A stretch of DNA of 37,666 bases from Spirochaetales bacterium (GCA_027306915.1 DAHUYW010000040.1:1-37666), one strand, 5' to 3'; counted from the first letter of the stretch, positions 24,635-33,188 are shown. Translations and numbers: made by a program. Notes: generated by a model from the sequence alone, not told the origin.

Positions 24635-26166
24635 TCCTCGATTTCGGCGGTCAGACGACTCAGCTCATCGCCCGCCGGATTCGCGAGATCGGCGTGTACT
24701 CGGAAGTGATGCCGGGAGCCGTCCCCTTCGACAGAGCGGCACTCGTCGGCGTAAGAGGGGTTATTCTTTCGGGCTCCCCCTACAGCTGCTACGAGAGCGA
24801 CTCGCCTGCCCCCGATCCCCGATTCTACTCCTGCGGGCTGCCGCTTCTTGGGATCTGCTACGGCTTTCAGCGCATGACCCACGATCTGGGCGGGAAGGTC
24901 TCGGCACGGGAGATCCGCGAGTTCGGACGCGCGCCGCTCAAGCTGGAGGCCGAGTGCCCGCTTTTCACCGGGGTCCCATCGGGATTCCTTTCGTGGATGA
25001 GCCACGGCGACAGCATCGAGCAGCTCGCTCCCGGTTTCACGATCGTGGCCCGCTCCGAGTCACACCCTGCCGCCGCCTACGATCCTGCCCGGCGGCTCTT
25101 CGGAATCCAATTCCATCCCGAGGTGACCCATTGCGAGCACGGCACGACAATCCTCGAGAACTTCGCCGTGAGGATCTGCGGCGCCTCGCACGAGTGGGAC
25201 ATGAATGCCTATCTGCGGGAAGCCGTGGAGGAGATTCGCGCTCAGGCAAAAGATCGCACGGTCCTCCTGCTCATTTCGGGCGGGGTCGACTCGACGGTGG
25301 CGGGAGGATTGCTTCTTTCGGCCCTCGACCCGGAGAAGATCTATTTGATGTACATAGATACCGGCCTTATGCGCAAGAACGAGACCTCCCAGGTCACGGT
25401 TGCGCTCAAGAGGCTCGGAGCGCGTCATCTCCACATCATCGACGCCTCGGAGCGCTTCCTCACCGCGCTCCAGGGAGTGGCGGATCCCGAAGAAAAGAGA
25501 CGAATAATCGGGGATCTCTTCATCGAGGTCCAACGCCACGAGATCGAGCGGATCATCGGCGGCGACTACCTCCTTGCCCAGGGGACTCTGTACACCGACA
25601 TGATCGAGTCCGGGAAGGGCGTCGGCACAATCGCTCACGTGATCAAGTCGCACCACAATGTCCGCTCGCCCATGGTCGAGGCCAAACGGAGGGAAGGCGC
25701 CCTCATCGAGCCCCTTCAGCGGCTCTACAAGGATGAGGTTCGCCAGCTCGGTCGCGCGATCGGCATCGCCGAGGAGGTCATACGCCGCCATCCCTTTCCC
25801 GGACCGGGGCTGGCGGTGCGAATCCTCGGCGAGGTTACCCGCGAGCGCTGCGACATCCTCCGGGAAGCCGATTCTCTCTTCATCGAGGAGCTTGAGGCGA
25901 GAGGGCTCTATGATAAGATCTGGCAGGCCTTCGGCGTGCTGCTTCCGGTGCGCTCGGTCGGCATCACCGGCGACATGCGTCACTACGGCTGGGTGCTCGC
26001 CCTTCGCGCAATCACCTCGAAGGACGGGATGACCGCCGATGTCTATCCCTTCGAATCGAAGGATCTTCTCGAGATCTCCGCTCGGATCACCAACGAGGTG
26101 CGCGGGATAGGTCGGGTCGTCTACGACGTTTCCTCCAAGCCCCCGGCAACGATCGAGTGGGAGTAG
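24619..26166 (+). CDS. guaA: GMP synthase (glutamine-hydrolysing)
   Basis: Aminates XMP to GMP with ATP and glutamine. Seen: 515 residues, the usual length, from the ATG at 24619 inside the end of purA (16-base overlap). The open frame goes back to 24466 but has no GuaA sequence there. The class I glutamine amidotransferase domain comes first: MDKILVLDFGGQTTQLI, the nucleophile Cys80 in GICYGFQRM, and IQFHPEVTH. Then the PP-loop ATPase with SGGVDSTVAG (about 220-229), and the dimerisation domain with PFPGPGLAVRILGEV, ending in the conserved PPATIEWE. No clear Shine-Dalgarno precedes it, so translation is probably coupled to purA. It is the last gene of the operon. Confidence 0.97.
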   Translation: MDKILVLDFGGQTTQLIARRIREIGVYSEVMPGAVPFDRAALVGVRGVILSGSPYSCYESDSPAPDPRFYSCGLPLLGICYGFQRMTHDLGGKVSAREIREFGRAPLKLEAECPLFTGVPSGFLSWMSHGDSIEQLAPGFTIVARSESHPAAAYDPARRLFGIQFHPEVTHCEHGTTILENFAVRICGASHEWDMNAYLREAVEEIRAQAKDRTVLLLISGGVDSTVAGGLLLSALDPEKIYLMYIDTGLMRKNETSQVTVALKRLGARHLHIIDASERFLTALQGVADPEEKRRIIGDLFIEVQRHEIERIIGGDYLLAQGTLYTDMIESGKGVGTIAHVIKSHHNVRSPMVEAKRREGALIEPLQRLYKDEVRQLGRAIGIAEEVIRRHPFPGPGLAVRILGEVTRERCDILREADSLFIEELEARGLYDKIWQAFGVLLPVRSVGITGDMRHYGWVLALRAITSKDGMTADVYPFESKDLLEISARITNEVRGIGRVVYDVSSKPPATIEWE

Positions 26167-26172
26167 GCCATA

Positions 26173-26232
26173 ACGCTCCCTCCCGCGATTCGCGCGGCGG
26201 AGAGGGGCGTCGTGTCCGCTTGCCTTGCGGAC
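26173..26232. other. Two GC-rich hairpins between convergent guaA and mtfA
   Basis: An imperfect stem from ACGC (26173) to GCGT (26210) is closed by CGCG-ATT-CGCG. A second stem, GTCCGC-TTGCCTT-GCGGAC, spans 26214-26232. Neither is followed by a T run on either strand. Position suggests weak or Rho-assisted bidirectional termination. Confidence 0.35.
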
Positions 26233-26248
26233 GCTTGGTCGGGACTGT

Positions 26249-27049
26249 CTATCTCCGAGCGGGGATCCGCACGGCGGGATCCTGCCGGTAGAAAGCCCCA
26301 AGCTGTGCGTAGACCTTCGGATATTCACGGAGAATCGTCTTCGGCTGCTCGAAAAAGTACTCGCTCAAGACCGCGAAGAACTCCGACGCATTCTCGGCTG
26401 CATAGCGATCGATGCGGCTCCGGCGCCCCGCTCCGCGGCGGCCTCGGCGCGACCGAAAATCGTTGAAGGCCTCCGTGAAGTCGTCTTGCCACCTTCCGCG
26501 GTCCATTCCCCGATGGAGGGGCGGGCAGCCGTCTGCCACCCCGCCGTCCCTCATGTCAAGCTTGTGGGCTATCTCGTGGATGACGACATTGTAGCCGTCG
26601 CCCCAGCCGGACGCCTCGACGTCGGCAATCGACAGGATGATCGGTCCGAAGGGATGGGCCTCGCCCGTGACGGCGTCGTCCCACTCGTGAACGACGCCCG
26701 CGGAATCAAGGTCCCGTCGCCGCTGAACAAACTCATCGGGGTGAACGATGACCGAGGTCCAGCCCCCGATCCAATCGTACCCCAACGAGAGGACCGGCAG
26801 TGTTGCCTGAAGAGCAATGCTCAACCGCGTCCGGTCGGGAAGCTCGGTGCCGGGAGGGGGCTCAAACTGCTTCTCGCGCAGGAAAACCGCCGCGAAGGCG
26901 CGCAAGCGGGCGATCTCGCCGTCGGTCAAACCGATGAGAATGGGATGGTCGGCGAGCGCTTTCTGCCACGCCTCCTCCGGGATCGGAAAGCGTTTCAGCG
27001 TGCGAGCCCGGCGCAACCGGTGCACGAGCGAGCCCATGGGGTGAGTCAT
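26249..27049 (-). CDS. mtfA: MtfA-family (M90) zinc metallopeptidase
   Basis: Relative of E. coli MtfA, a cytosolic aminopeptidase that also binds the glucose repressor Mlc. Seen: 266 residues from the ATG at 27049. The gluzincin site is complete: HEIAHKLD (His158, Glu159, His162) followed by DMRDG, and the downstream helix ENASEFFAVLSEYFFEQP with the third zinc ligand. Other family marks are LPVLSLGYDWIGGW and the C-terminal FYRQDP. An in-frame GTG at 27055 and an ATG at 27037 are alternatives. A -10 box ends 9 bases before the chosen ATG, giving almost no leader. No Mlc-like gene is visible here, so its partner is unknown. It stands alone, convergent with guaA. Confidence 0.92.
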   Translation of the reverse strand: MTHPMGSLVHRLRRARTLKRFPIPEEAWQKALADHPILIGLTDGEIARLRAFAAVFLREKQFEPPPGTELPDRTRLSIALQATLPVLSLGYDWIGGWTSVIVHPDEFVQRRRDLDSAGVVHEWDDAVTGEAHPFGPIILSIADVEASGWGDGYNVVIHEIAHKLDMRDGGVADGCPPLHRGMDRGRWQDDFTEAFNDFRSRRGRRGAGRRSRIDRYAAENASEFFAVLSEYFFEQPKTILREYPKVYAQLGAFYRQDPAVRIPARR

Positions 27050-27058
27050 CTCCACTCA

Positions 27059-27088
27059 AGAATAGGAAGGGCGGCCGACGGTGGTCAA
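27059..27088 (-). promoter_or_regulatory. Candidate promoter of mtfA
   Basis: Minus strand: TTGACC (27088-27083), an 18-base spacer, then TATTCT (27064-27059). The expected transcription start is 2-3 bases before the ATG at 27049. Confidence 0.55.
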
Positions 27089-27126
27089 GGTTTCTCGCGA
27101 CCCGCTGCGGTAAAAAGAATTTCTGC

Positions 27127-27154
27127 TTGCAATCGGCAGGAATGATCTTAGAAT
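27127..27154 (+). promoter_or_regulatory. Candidate promoter of the coiled-coil gene
   Basis: TTGCAA (27127-27132), a 16-base spacer, then TAGAAT (27149-27154). Transcription would begin near 27161, which excludes the earlier in-frame ATG at 27142 and leaves a ~26-base leader with AAGAAGG. Confidence 0.55.
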
Positions 27155-27186
27155 TCATCCAAAATCCCTCTTTCAAGAAGGTGGCA

Positions 27187-27765
27187 ATGACATGCCAAAG
27201 GGCCGGACGATCGTCGTGGTTGGGCTCGGCGTTGTGCTCCTCGCACTTGTTCTTCTTGAAGGCGCTGCTCTTCTTCGGTCTCGCGACTATGCAGCCGCTG
27301 ATCGCGCTCGAGCTGAAGCTTTTTCCGAGCGAGCTCGACTCCTTGAAGTCGCTCTTGCTCGAGCAACTGAGCGCGGTCGAGAGCTTGAGGAGGGGCTTGG
27401 GCGAGCGAACGCTGACAATCGACAGCTTAGAGAAGAGCTTGCGCGAGCAGAGCGCGCTGCTCTCTCGCTCCGAGAGGCAAATCGACGATTTGCAGGATCG
27501 CTTGAAGAGCTCGAACGGGCTGGCGGCGAGCTTGCAGCAGGAGCTGACCGAGACGAGAAGGCTATCGAGCGAGTTGCAGACGGCGCACGAAGCGCTCTTG
27601 CGATCCTTCGCGTCATTCAGGGCCGAGGCGCAGCTGCAGATTCGAGCGCTTCAGAGTGAGCGCGACCGGGAGCGAGCCCGGGCTTCGCTGTGGGCCATAG
27701 CCGGCGGCGTCGCGCTTGCGGCTGCAACCGCCATCCTGGTGGTCGACCTCGCCGGCGCTCGATAA
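27187..27765 (+). CDS. Coiled-coil protein with C-terminal membrane helix
   Basis: Seen: 192 residues from the ATG at 27187 (AAGAAGG 5 bases upstream). A hydrophobic N-terminal segment (LFFLKALLFFGLATMQPLIA) may be a signal sequence. A Leu/Ser/Glu/Arg heptad-rich region follows to about residue 165, then a clear membrane helix (LWAIAGGVALAAATAILVV) at the very end. A second frame, from the ATG at 27192 to 27659, also reads as an anchored coiled coil. I prefer 27187 for two reasons. First, G+C by codon position is about 56/40/88% in this frame, the normal pattern of the window, but about 88/56/40% in the other. Second, it continues into a well-formed membrane helix past the other frame's stop. 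The N-terminal part fits the 27192 frame better, so an internal shift is possible. Family unknown. Confidence 0.6.
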   Translation: MTCQRAGRSSWLGSALCSSHLFFLKALLFFGLATMQPLIALELKLFPSELDSLKSLLLEQLSAVESLRRGLGERTLTIDSLEKSLREQSALLSRSERQIDDLQDRLKSSNGLAASLQQELTETRRLSSELQTAHEALLRSFASFRAEAQLQIRALQSERDRERARASLWAIAGGVALAAATAILVVDLAGAR

Positions 27766-27857
27766 CGTCGCGGCAAGAGAAGCCACGGAAGGCGGCCGTC
27801 GCCTCTTGCCGTGCCGTGCCCCTTCTGGTAGGCTGGCCGCTGGAGTTCCAAGAACAT

Positions 27858-30563
27858 ATGCGCTTTCCCACGCCTTCCAGCCGTCGATTCCTTATCCTTG
27901 CGGTCGTCGGCCTTGCCGCATCGCTGGGTCTTCTCGTCTCCTGCACCACAATCGGCTCCGGCGCCGCAGCCTCCGGGGCAGAGGTCGGTCGGGCGACGCT
28001 CCCGAACGGTCTGCGAGTGGTAGTCGTTCGCGACCCGCTTGCGCCAGTTGTCACCCAACAGATCACCTATTTTGTCGGGGCAAGCGAATCCCCGGCGGGT
28101 TTCCCGGGCATGGCCCATGCCCAGGAGCACATGATGTTCCGCGGTTCGCCGGGCTTGAGCGGAGACCAGCTTGCGGAGATCTCGGCCGAGCTCGGCGGGC
28201 AAATGGACGCCTTCACGGCGTCAAACATCACCTCCTACTACTTTACGGTGCCCGCCGATGCACTTGACGTGGCGCTTCGAATAGAGGCGATGCGGATGGC
28301 CGGCGTCGACGACAACCAGACGGATTGGGATAAGGAGCGAGGAGCCATCGAGCAAGAGGTCGCCCGCGACAATTCGCAGCCTTTCTACGTCCTGTATTCG
28401 AAGGCTCTATCGCACCTCTTCGCAGGCTCGCCCTACGAGCAGACTGGCCTCGGAACCAAGCCCTCCTTCGATGCGACCACCGCTGCGATGCTCAAGCGCT
28501 TTCATAAAGAGTGGTATGCGCCCAATAACGCCCTCCTTGTTATCACGGGCGACGTCGAGCCGCAGTCGGTGTTGTCCAAGGTGCGCGAGCTGTACGGAGC
28601 CATCCCGGCTCGAAAGCTCCCGCAGCGACCCGTATTCAACCTCCCTCATATCAGCGCTGAGACCTTCTCATCCCAAACCGATCAGCCCTACGGAATCGTG
28701 GCGATCTGCTTCCGAATGCCGGGTTATCGCGACGCCGGATATCCTGCAGCCAACATACTCGCGCGGGTGCTTGACTCGCAGCGCGGCGCGATCGCAGCGC
28801 TCAGCTACGACGGGGAGGCCCTCGGCTCCGGATTTCAGATGAACACGATGCAGGATGCAGGCGTCGGTCTTGCCTATGCAGTTTTCCCCGCGGACGGCGA
28901 CCAGGCGCTCCTCGAGAAACAGCTCAAGGAGGCCATCGCCAAGACGATCGAGGGGGGAATCACCGAAGATCTGGTTGCTTCCGAGCAGCGCCAGCTGGTG
29001 CTCGAAAGCAACCTCGAGCGGAACTCAGTCTCCGGGCTTGCGCAGACATGGACCAACGCCATCGCCCTTCGAGGAGCTTCCTCCCCGGATGCCGCCGCCG
29101 CCCGTCTGGAGCGGGTTACGGTGCGCGACGTAGTTTCGGCTGCGAAGGCCCTGGATTTCTCTCACGCGGTGACCCTTGTTCTCACGCCCACCCCAGGGAC
29201 GAAGCCGGTGGCCGGAGGGCAGGCTTTTGGCGCACCTGAGTCCTTTTCCTCCGTGCCTACTACGGCCGTTACCCTGCCCCAGTGGGCCGCGCGCGCACTT
29301 GCAAAGCTTCCCGACCCCAAGGCCCTCTTTCATCCGAGGGTCTACACTCTTGCAAACGGTATCCGTCTCATCGTGCAGCCCCTCTCGGTGAGCCATTCTG
29401 TAAGCCTCTTTGGCAGCGTGCGCACGAACGAAGGCCTGCAAGCGCCGAGGGGTCAGGAAGGCGTCGGTGAGCTTTTGGATTCGCTCTTCGACTGGGGCCC
29501 GGCCGGGATGACCCGCCTCCAATTCGAGGCTGCGGTGGACGCCCTTGGCGCAGAGATCTCCACAGGCACCAGCTTCTCGCTGGCGGCGCTTCCCCAATAC
29601 TTCGACCCCACGGTGAAGCTTCTCGCGAGCGACCTCCTCGATCCCGCGCTTCCAGAGGATGCCCTAGCGAGCCAGAGAGGGCTACTCGCCCAGGAGACCG
29701 CCGGGCGCATAAGAAGCCCCCTCTTTCAGTTTCGTCGCGCCGTGCAGACGGCGATCCTTCCGCCCGAGGATCCTGCCCTGAGAATGGCTACGCCCGGCTC
29801 GATCGGGTCGCTGAACCTCAAAGAGGTCCACGACTATTACCGGACTGTCATGCGGCCCGACCAAGCTACCATCGTGGTCATCGGAGACATCACCCCGGAA
29901 AAAGCCAAGGAGACAATCGATCGGTATTTCGGGAATTGGCGGGCGAGCGGACCAAAGCCTAATCTCGACAATCCGCCTATCCCGGCCTCGATCGCGACAA
30001 ATGCCTTCGTTCCCGATCCCGTGCGGATTCAGAATGATGTGGTCATGGCTGAAACGGTGGGACTAACCTTCAACGAACCGGATCATTTCGCGCTTGAGCT
30101 GGGCAATGAGTTTCTCGGTGGCGGCTTCTTCGCAAGTCCGCTCTATCGAGCCTTGCGGGTTGAGCGCGGGCTCGTCTACTCGGTAGGCTCGTCGGTTTCC
30201 TTCGGGAAGACGCGCTCCTTCTACGAGCTCGATTTTGGCGCCTATCCGGACAAGGTCGCAGAGGCCAAGCAGATCGCCCTGCGGGTCATTCGGTCGATGA
30301 TTGAAGCGCCGCTCTCGGAAAAGGATCTTCATCTCGCAAAGGGGATCGGGCTGCGCAACATCGAGCTCGCCGACCAGGACGTTCAGGGTCTCGCCAACCA
30401 GTGGATCGGCTACAGCCAGGTGGGGCTGCCCCTCGATCAACTCTATGTCGTCGGGCGCCACTATCGCGAGATCACTGCCGCCGAGATTCAATCCGCATTC
30501 AAACGCTACCTCGATCCGTCGCGTCTGAGCACGATTGTCATCGGCCAGCCGGTGGGGAAGTAG
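27858..30563 (+). CDS. M16-family zinc peptidase, lipoprotein
   Basis: Seen: 901 residues from the ATG at 27858. The signal peptide ends GLLVSC (lipidated Cys29). The N-terminal M16 domain holds the inverse zinc motif His87-Ala-Gln-Glu90-His91, and the third ligand Glu lies in ERGAIEQEVARDNSQP (Glu167, 76 residues on). The other M16 marks follow: YAPNNALLVITGDVE, then a C-terminal half with YYRTVMRPDQATIVVIGDI and PLYRALRVERGLVYSVGSS. The C-terminal half lacks the HxxEH site, as expected, because one half of the clamshell is inactive. Pitrilysin/PqqL-type enzymes degrade peptides in the periplasm. Being lipidated, this one probably sits on a membrane facing the periplasm. No good Shine-Dalgarno; GGAG is 12 bases upstream. 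The unrelated open frame back to 27690 is ignored. Confidence 0.92.
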   Translation: MRFPTPSSRRFLILAVVGLAASLGLLVSCTTIGSGAAASGAEVGRATLPNGLRVVVVRDPLAPVVTQQITYFVGASESPAGFPGMAHAQEHMMFRGSPGLSGDQLAEISAELGGQMDAFTASNITSYYFTVPADALDVALRIEAMRMAGVDDNQTDWDKERGAIEQEVARDNSQPFYVLYSKALSHLFAGSPYEQTGLGTKPSFDATTAAMLKRFHKEWYAPNNALLVITGDVEPQSVLSKVRELYGAIPARKLPQRPVFNLPHISAETFSSQTDQPYGIVAICFRMPGYRDAGYPAANILARVLDSQRGAIAALSYDGEALGSGFQMNTMQDAGVGLAYAVFPADGDQALLEKQLKEAIAKTIEGGITEDLVASEQRQLVLESNLERNSVSGLAQTWTNAIALRGASSPDAAAARLERVTVRDVVSAAKALDFSHAVTLVLTPTPGTKPVAGGQAFGAPESFSSVPTTAVTLPQWAARALAKLPDPKALFHPRVYTLANGIRLIVQPLSVSHSVSLFGSVRTNEGLQAPRGQEGVGELLDSLFDWGPAGMTRLQFEAAVDALGAEISTGTSFSLAALPQYFDPTVKLLASDLLDPALPEDALASQRGLLAQETAGRIRSPLFQFRRAVQTAILPPEDPALRMATPGSIGSLNLKEVHDYYRTVMRPDQATIVVIGDITPEKAKETIDRYFGNWRASGPKPNLDNPPIPASIATNAFVPDPVRIQNDVVMAETVGLTFNEPDHFALELGNEFLGGGFFASPLYRALRVERGLVYSVGSSVSFGKTRSFYELDFGAYPDKVAEAKQIALRVIRSMIEAPLSEKDLHLAKGIGLRNIELADQDVQGLANQWIGYSQVGLPLDQLYVVGRHYREITAAEIQSAFKRYLDPSRLSTIVIGQPVGK

Positions 30564-30599
30564 GCGCGCACGCTACAGCTCTCGCGGACCCGCGCCTTT
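30562..30599 (+). terminator. Possible terminator after the M16 gene
   Basis: AGGCGCG (30562-30568) pairs with CGCGCCT (30591-30597), followed by only two more T. The loop of 22 bases is large. Facing it, CCAGAC-GGAA-GTCCGG (30631-30616, minus strand) could close the ssrA transcript. Confidence 0.4.
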
Positions 30600-30634
30600 C
30601 ATGCGGACGTCTCCGCCGGACTTCCGTCTGGAAT

Positions 30635-30988
30635 TGGAGGTGGCGGGAGTTGAACCCGCGTCCTGAAGTGCAAACCACAAGCCTCTACAAGTTTATCCTC
30701 TTATTGAAGTTTCACGCGGATATACGGTCAAGAGGCACACCTGGTATCCACGCTATTCCGGTACATCTCCTGCCCACGCCCCGGACATTCACGGGCAGCA
30801 AGTTCCGGTCTCTTTCAGGCGACCCCGGGATTCGGAACTGCATCCCAGGTGCCCGTTGGTGGACTAAGCCGCCAAAGCGAGTTCTGCGCTGTTATTGTTC
30901 GCAGTTGTTTTGGTGCCGGTTTTAGGAGCCCGACCCTCCACTTGCAACCTGTGGCTCTACAGGCTTCAGTCGAAGCCGTTACACCCCC
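30635..30988 (-). ncRNA. ssrA: Transfer-messenger RNA (tmRNA)
   Basis: Rescues stalled ribosomes with SmpB. Seen on the minus strand, 354 bases. The 5' end GGGGGTGTAACGGCTTCGAC pairs as a 7-base acceptor stem (GGGGGTG with CACCTCC, one G-T pair), with discriminator A at 30635. The T arm is GCGGG-TTCAACT-CCCGC. The CCA end is not encoded (A-T-T follows) and must be added. The tag frame runs from GCG at 30902 to the TAG ending at 30864 and encodes ANNNSAELALAA, ending in the expected ALAA degron. T. pallidum's tag also ends ALAA (ANSDSFDYALAA, from memory). It has its own promoter and lies 100 bases downstream of smpB on the same strand, so the two partners are linked. Confidence 0.96.
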
Positions 30989-30996
30989 GTTCATTC

Positions 30997-31025
30997 AATA
31001 TACGCTCTGCCTGCAATAGAATCAA
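30997..31025 (-). promoter_or_regulatory. Promoter of ssrA
   Basis: Minus strand: TTGATT (31025-31020), a 17-base spacer, then TATATT (31002-30997). The mature 5' G at 30988 lies 8 bases after the -10 box, so little or no 5' processing would be needed. Confidence 0.75.
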
Positions 31026-31088
31026 GAAGGCCCAGTGTAGACCCTGGAGGTTGATCGAAGCTCGCGCTGCCAGACGAATCGGCGGCGA

Positions 31089-31556
31089 TCAGTACCGATC
31101 GCGAATCTCGCGCTGCGAGTCGCGCTGGAGGTCACGCTTCTTGATGGTCTCGCGCTTGTCGTAGAGCTTCTTTCCCTGGGCAACTCCGAGCTCCAGCTTC
31201 ACCATCCCGCGCGTGAGATAAAAGTTCAGCGGCACCAGCGTCAATCCACGCTCCTCGCTCTTCCGCTTCAGCCGCTTGATCTCTTGTTTGTGGACGAGGA
31301 GCTTTCGCGGGCGATCCGGGTCATGGTTGAAAAGGTTGCCCATGGGGTAGGGTGAAATGTGAAAGCCGATTAGCCAGAGCTCGTCGTTCTTGACCTGCCC
31401 GTAGGCGTCCGAAAACGAGAACTTGCCGCTCTTCATCGACTTCACCTCGGTCCCTTGAAGCTCGATGCCGCACTCGACGGTCTCGCTGATGGTGTAGTTG
31501 AAGCGGGCGCGACGATTATCAGCGAGGAGCTTCCGCCCTGAGTCCTCCTTGGCCAT
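31089..31556 (-). CDS. smpB: SsrA-binding protein
   Basis: Binds the tRNA-like domain of tmRNA and mimics the codon-anticodon part in the ribosomal A site. Seen: 155 residues, the family's normal length. Motifs: LADNRRARFNYTI, ECGIELQGTEVKSMKSGKFS, HISPYPMGNLFNHDPDRPRK, LLVHKQEIKRL, GLTLVPLNFYLTRG and the basic C-terminal tail (KKLYDKRETIKKRDLQRD), which enters the mRNA channel. It follows the PEGA/FGE gene by 6 bases and is probably transcribed with it. It is upstream of ssrA on the same strand. Confidence 0.97.
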   Translation of the reverse strand: MAKEDSGRKLLADNRRARFNYTISETVECGIELQGTEVKSMKSGKFSFSDAYGQVKNDELWLIGFHISPYPMGNLFNHDPDRPRKLLVHKQEIKRLKRKSEERGLTLVPLNFYLTRGMVKLELGVAQGKKLYDKRETIKKRDLQRDSQREIRDRY

Positions 31557-31562
31557 AGGGCA

Positions 31563-33179
31563 TCACTTCCTTACGAGCACGGGACGAAAGCTGAGGAATG
31601 GCGTGCACCAGGTCGGAGGCTGAGAGGCTCGGGTTGTATAGCTGACGCTCTCGCGGGATGAAGCCCACGACCCGCCGCGAATCGCCTTTTCGGCCCCGCT
31701 CGCGAAGGGAACCCCTTCGAAACGACGATCTCCGCGCCACGGCGTAAGAAGGTATGAGGCGGGAAAGTACCAGTTGTCGCACCATTCCCAGGCGTTCCCA
31801 AGCAGGTCGTAGATCCCAAGCGAGCTGGGCGCACCGCTTGCGGCCCGCTGGAGGCTCTCGACGGTCTCGCGGAATGCGGAGGCGCGCGGGTTGACGTTCA
31901 TCCGAGCCGCCCACTCATACTCCTCTTCGCTGGGCAGGCGGACCTTCCAACCCGATAGGTAGCCGGGAAGCTTGCTCGTCAGCCAGTCGGCGTAGGCCTG
32001 GGCGGCATAGGAGGAGACATAGGTGACGGGATAGTCGCTACCCTTCACCGTTTCCCAATCCTTCAGATAGTCGGAAGAGACAAGCCCTTCCTGCCGAAGA
32101 GTCTCCCGCTCCACCGGCGACCATTTCGGGTTTTCGGCGAGGAAGCGCGCAAACTGGGCATCGGTCACATCGGTGACAGCCATCGAGAAGGAGGCCACGC
32201 GCACGCGGTGGGGAAGATCGAGCCCTTCTGCCGCGGGATCACTGGGGGTTTGCCCGCGGGCCAAACCCATGATGTAGCTGCCCTCGGGGACGGGGATGAA
32301 ACGGACCCCTTCAAGCGCAAGAGGCGGGGCGCTCGTCGCACCGGTCGATTCCCCCCCGGCGCGCAGTGAATCGAGATAGCTCTTCTCGATCTCCTTGAAC
32401 CAGCCTTGGTTGTGAATCTTCGCCTGGATCGCCTCCGGAAGCGAGGCGGAGGCCCACAGCACAAGCTGGGGGTTTGCGCGCACTTCCCGTGCAAAATCCG
32501 CAGCCATCGCAAGGAGGGAGGAGGGGGTGAGCGAATCGCCCCGCGCGTAAAGGAATCCTTCGGCCGAAACGAAATCGCGAAGGAGGTAGGGGTTGTGGAC
32601 GTCGCGAGCGGCATCGGTCAAGAAGCGGGAGAGCGCAGCATAATCGCGAAACCCCTTGCTTTCCGCGGCATCCCTTACCGTGTGCGTGAGCACCGGTGGC
32701 AGCTGATAGTTGGGGACAACGGTGTCGACGAGCGCCCATCTACTAACCTCGCCGAATGCGTGCGCGAGGAGCCCGGAAAGATCGGCGATGCGAAGGTCCA
32801 GTGCCACGCCGGCGCGTCGCGGAGCGAACAGCGACCCGAAGAGGCGTCCGTCGATCGACAGGGGCTGCTTGATAGAGGCGTAGTAGGGCTTCTGAACCTC
32901 GAGGGTGTGGCTGCCCGCAGTGACAAAGGCGGTAACCGGTGTCGCCCCGACGTAGCGACCGTCAACGAAGACGGCGGCGCCCGGAGGTGTGGTAGTGATC
33001 GAGAGCTCGGAGCCAAATCGCCGAATGCCGGGATAGAACAAGAAAAGGAAGAGGATCAATGCAACGACGAACGCGTAGAGAATCGTGAGGTAGAGACCCG
33101 GCTGCATCCCGAGAAAGGGCTTGAGCTTGACTCGAATCTTCGAGAGGTCGTCCGCCTCGCGTTCCCGCTTTTTGGCCAT
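31563..33179 (-). CDS. Membrane protein with PEGA domain and FGE/sulfatase-modifying fold
   Basis: Seen: 538 residues. A cytoplasmic basic N-terminus, one membrane helix at about 28-50, a PEGA domain at about 58-115 (TPPGAAVFVDGRYVGATPV), a helical middle region, and an FGE (SUMF1) domain at about 291-538 (RFIPVPEGSYIMG, RLPSEEEYEWAA, LLGNAWEWCDNWYF, AIRGGSW). In true formylglycine-generating enzymes two Cys follow the GGSW segment. Here it reads GGSWASSRESVSYTTR with no Cys, so catalysis is unlikely and the fold may serve binding, as in C-type-lectin-like relatives. Inference: an extracytoplasmic, perhaps wall- or glycan-binding protein. The ATG at 33179 has no Shine-Dalgarno. smpB follows 6 bases after the stop. 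Confidence 0.9.
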   Translation of the reverse strand: MAKKREREADDLSKIRVKLKPFLGMQPGLYLTILYAFVVALILFLFLFYPGIRRFGSELSITTTPPGAAVFVDGRYVGATPVTAFVTAGSHTLEVQKPYYASIKQPLSIDGRLFGSLFAPRRAGVALDLRIADLSGLLAHAFGEVSRWALVDTVVPNYQLPPVLTHTVRDAAESKGFRDYAALSRFLTDAARDVHNPYLLRDFVSAEGFLYARGDSLTPSSLLAMAADFAREVRANPQLVLWASASLPEAIQAKIHNQGWFKEIEKSYLDSLRAGGESTGATSAPPLALEGVRFIPVPEGSYIMGLARGQTPSDPAAEGLDLPHRVRVASFSMAVTDVTDAQFARFLAENPKWSPVERETLRQEGLVSSDYLKDWETVKGSDYPVTYVSSYAAQAYADWLTSKLPGYLSGWKVRLPSEEEYEWAARMNVNPRASAFRETVESLQRAASGAPSSLGIYDLLGNAWEWCDNWYFPASYLLTPWRGDRRFEGVPFASGAEKAIRGGSWASSRESVSYTTRASQPPTWCTPFLSFRPVLVRK

Positions 33180-33188
33180 TGTAGGAGG

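Noticed and set aside
25060..26328. 422-residue minus-strand open frame opposite guaA (likewise 21967-23421 opposite guaB)
   Set aside because: Antisense shadows of well-recognised enzymes, without recognisable motifs of their own.
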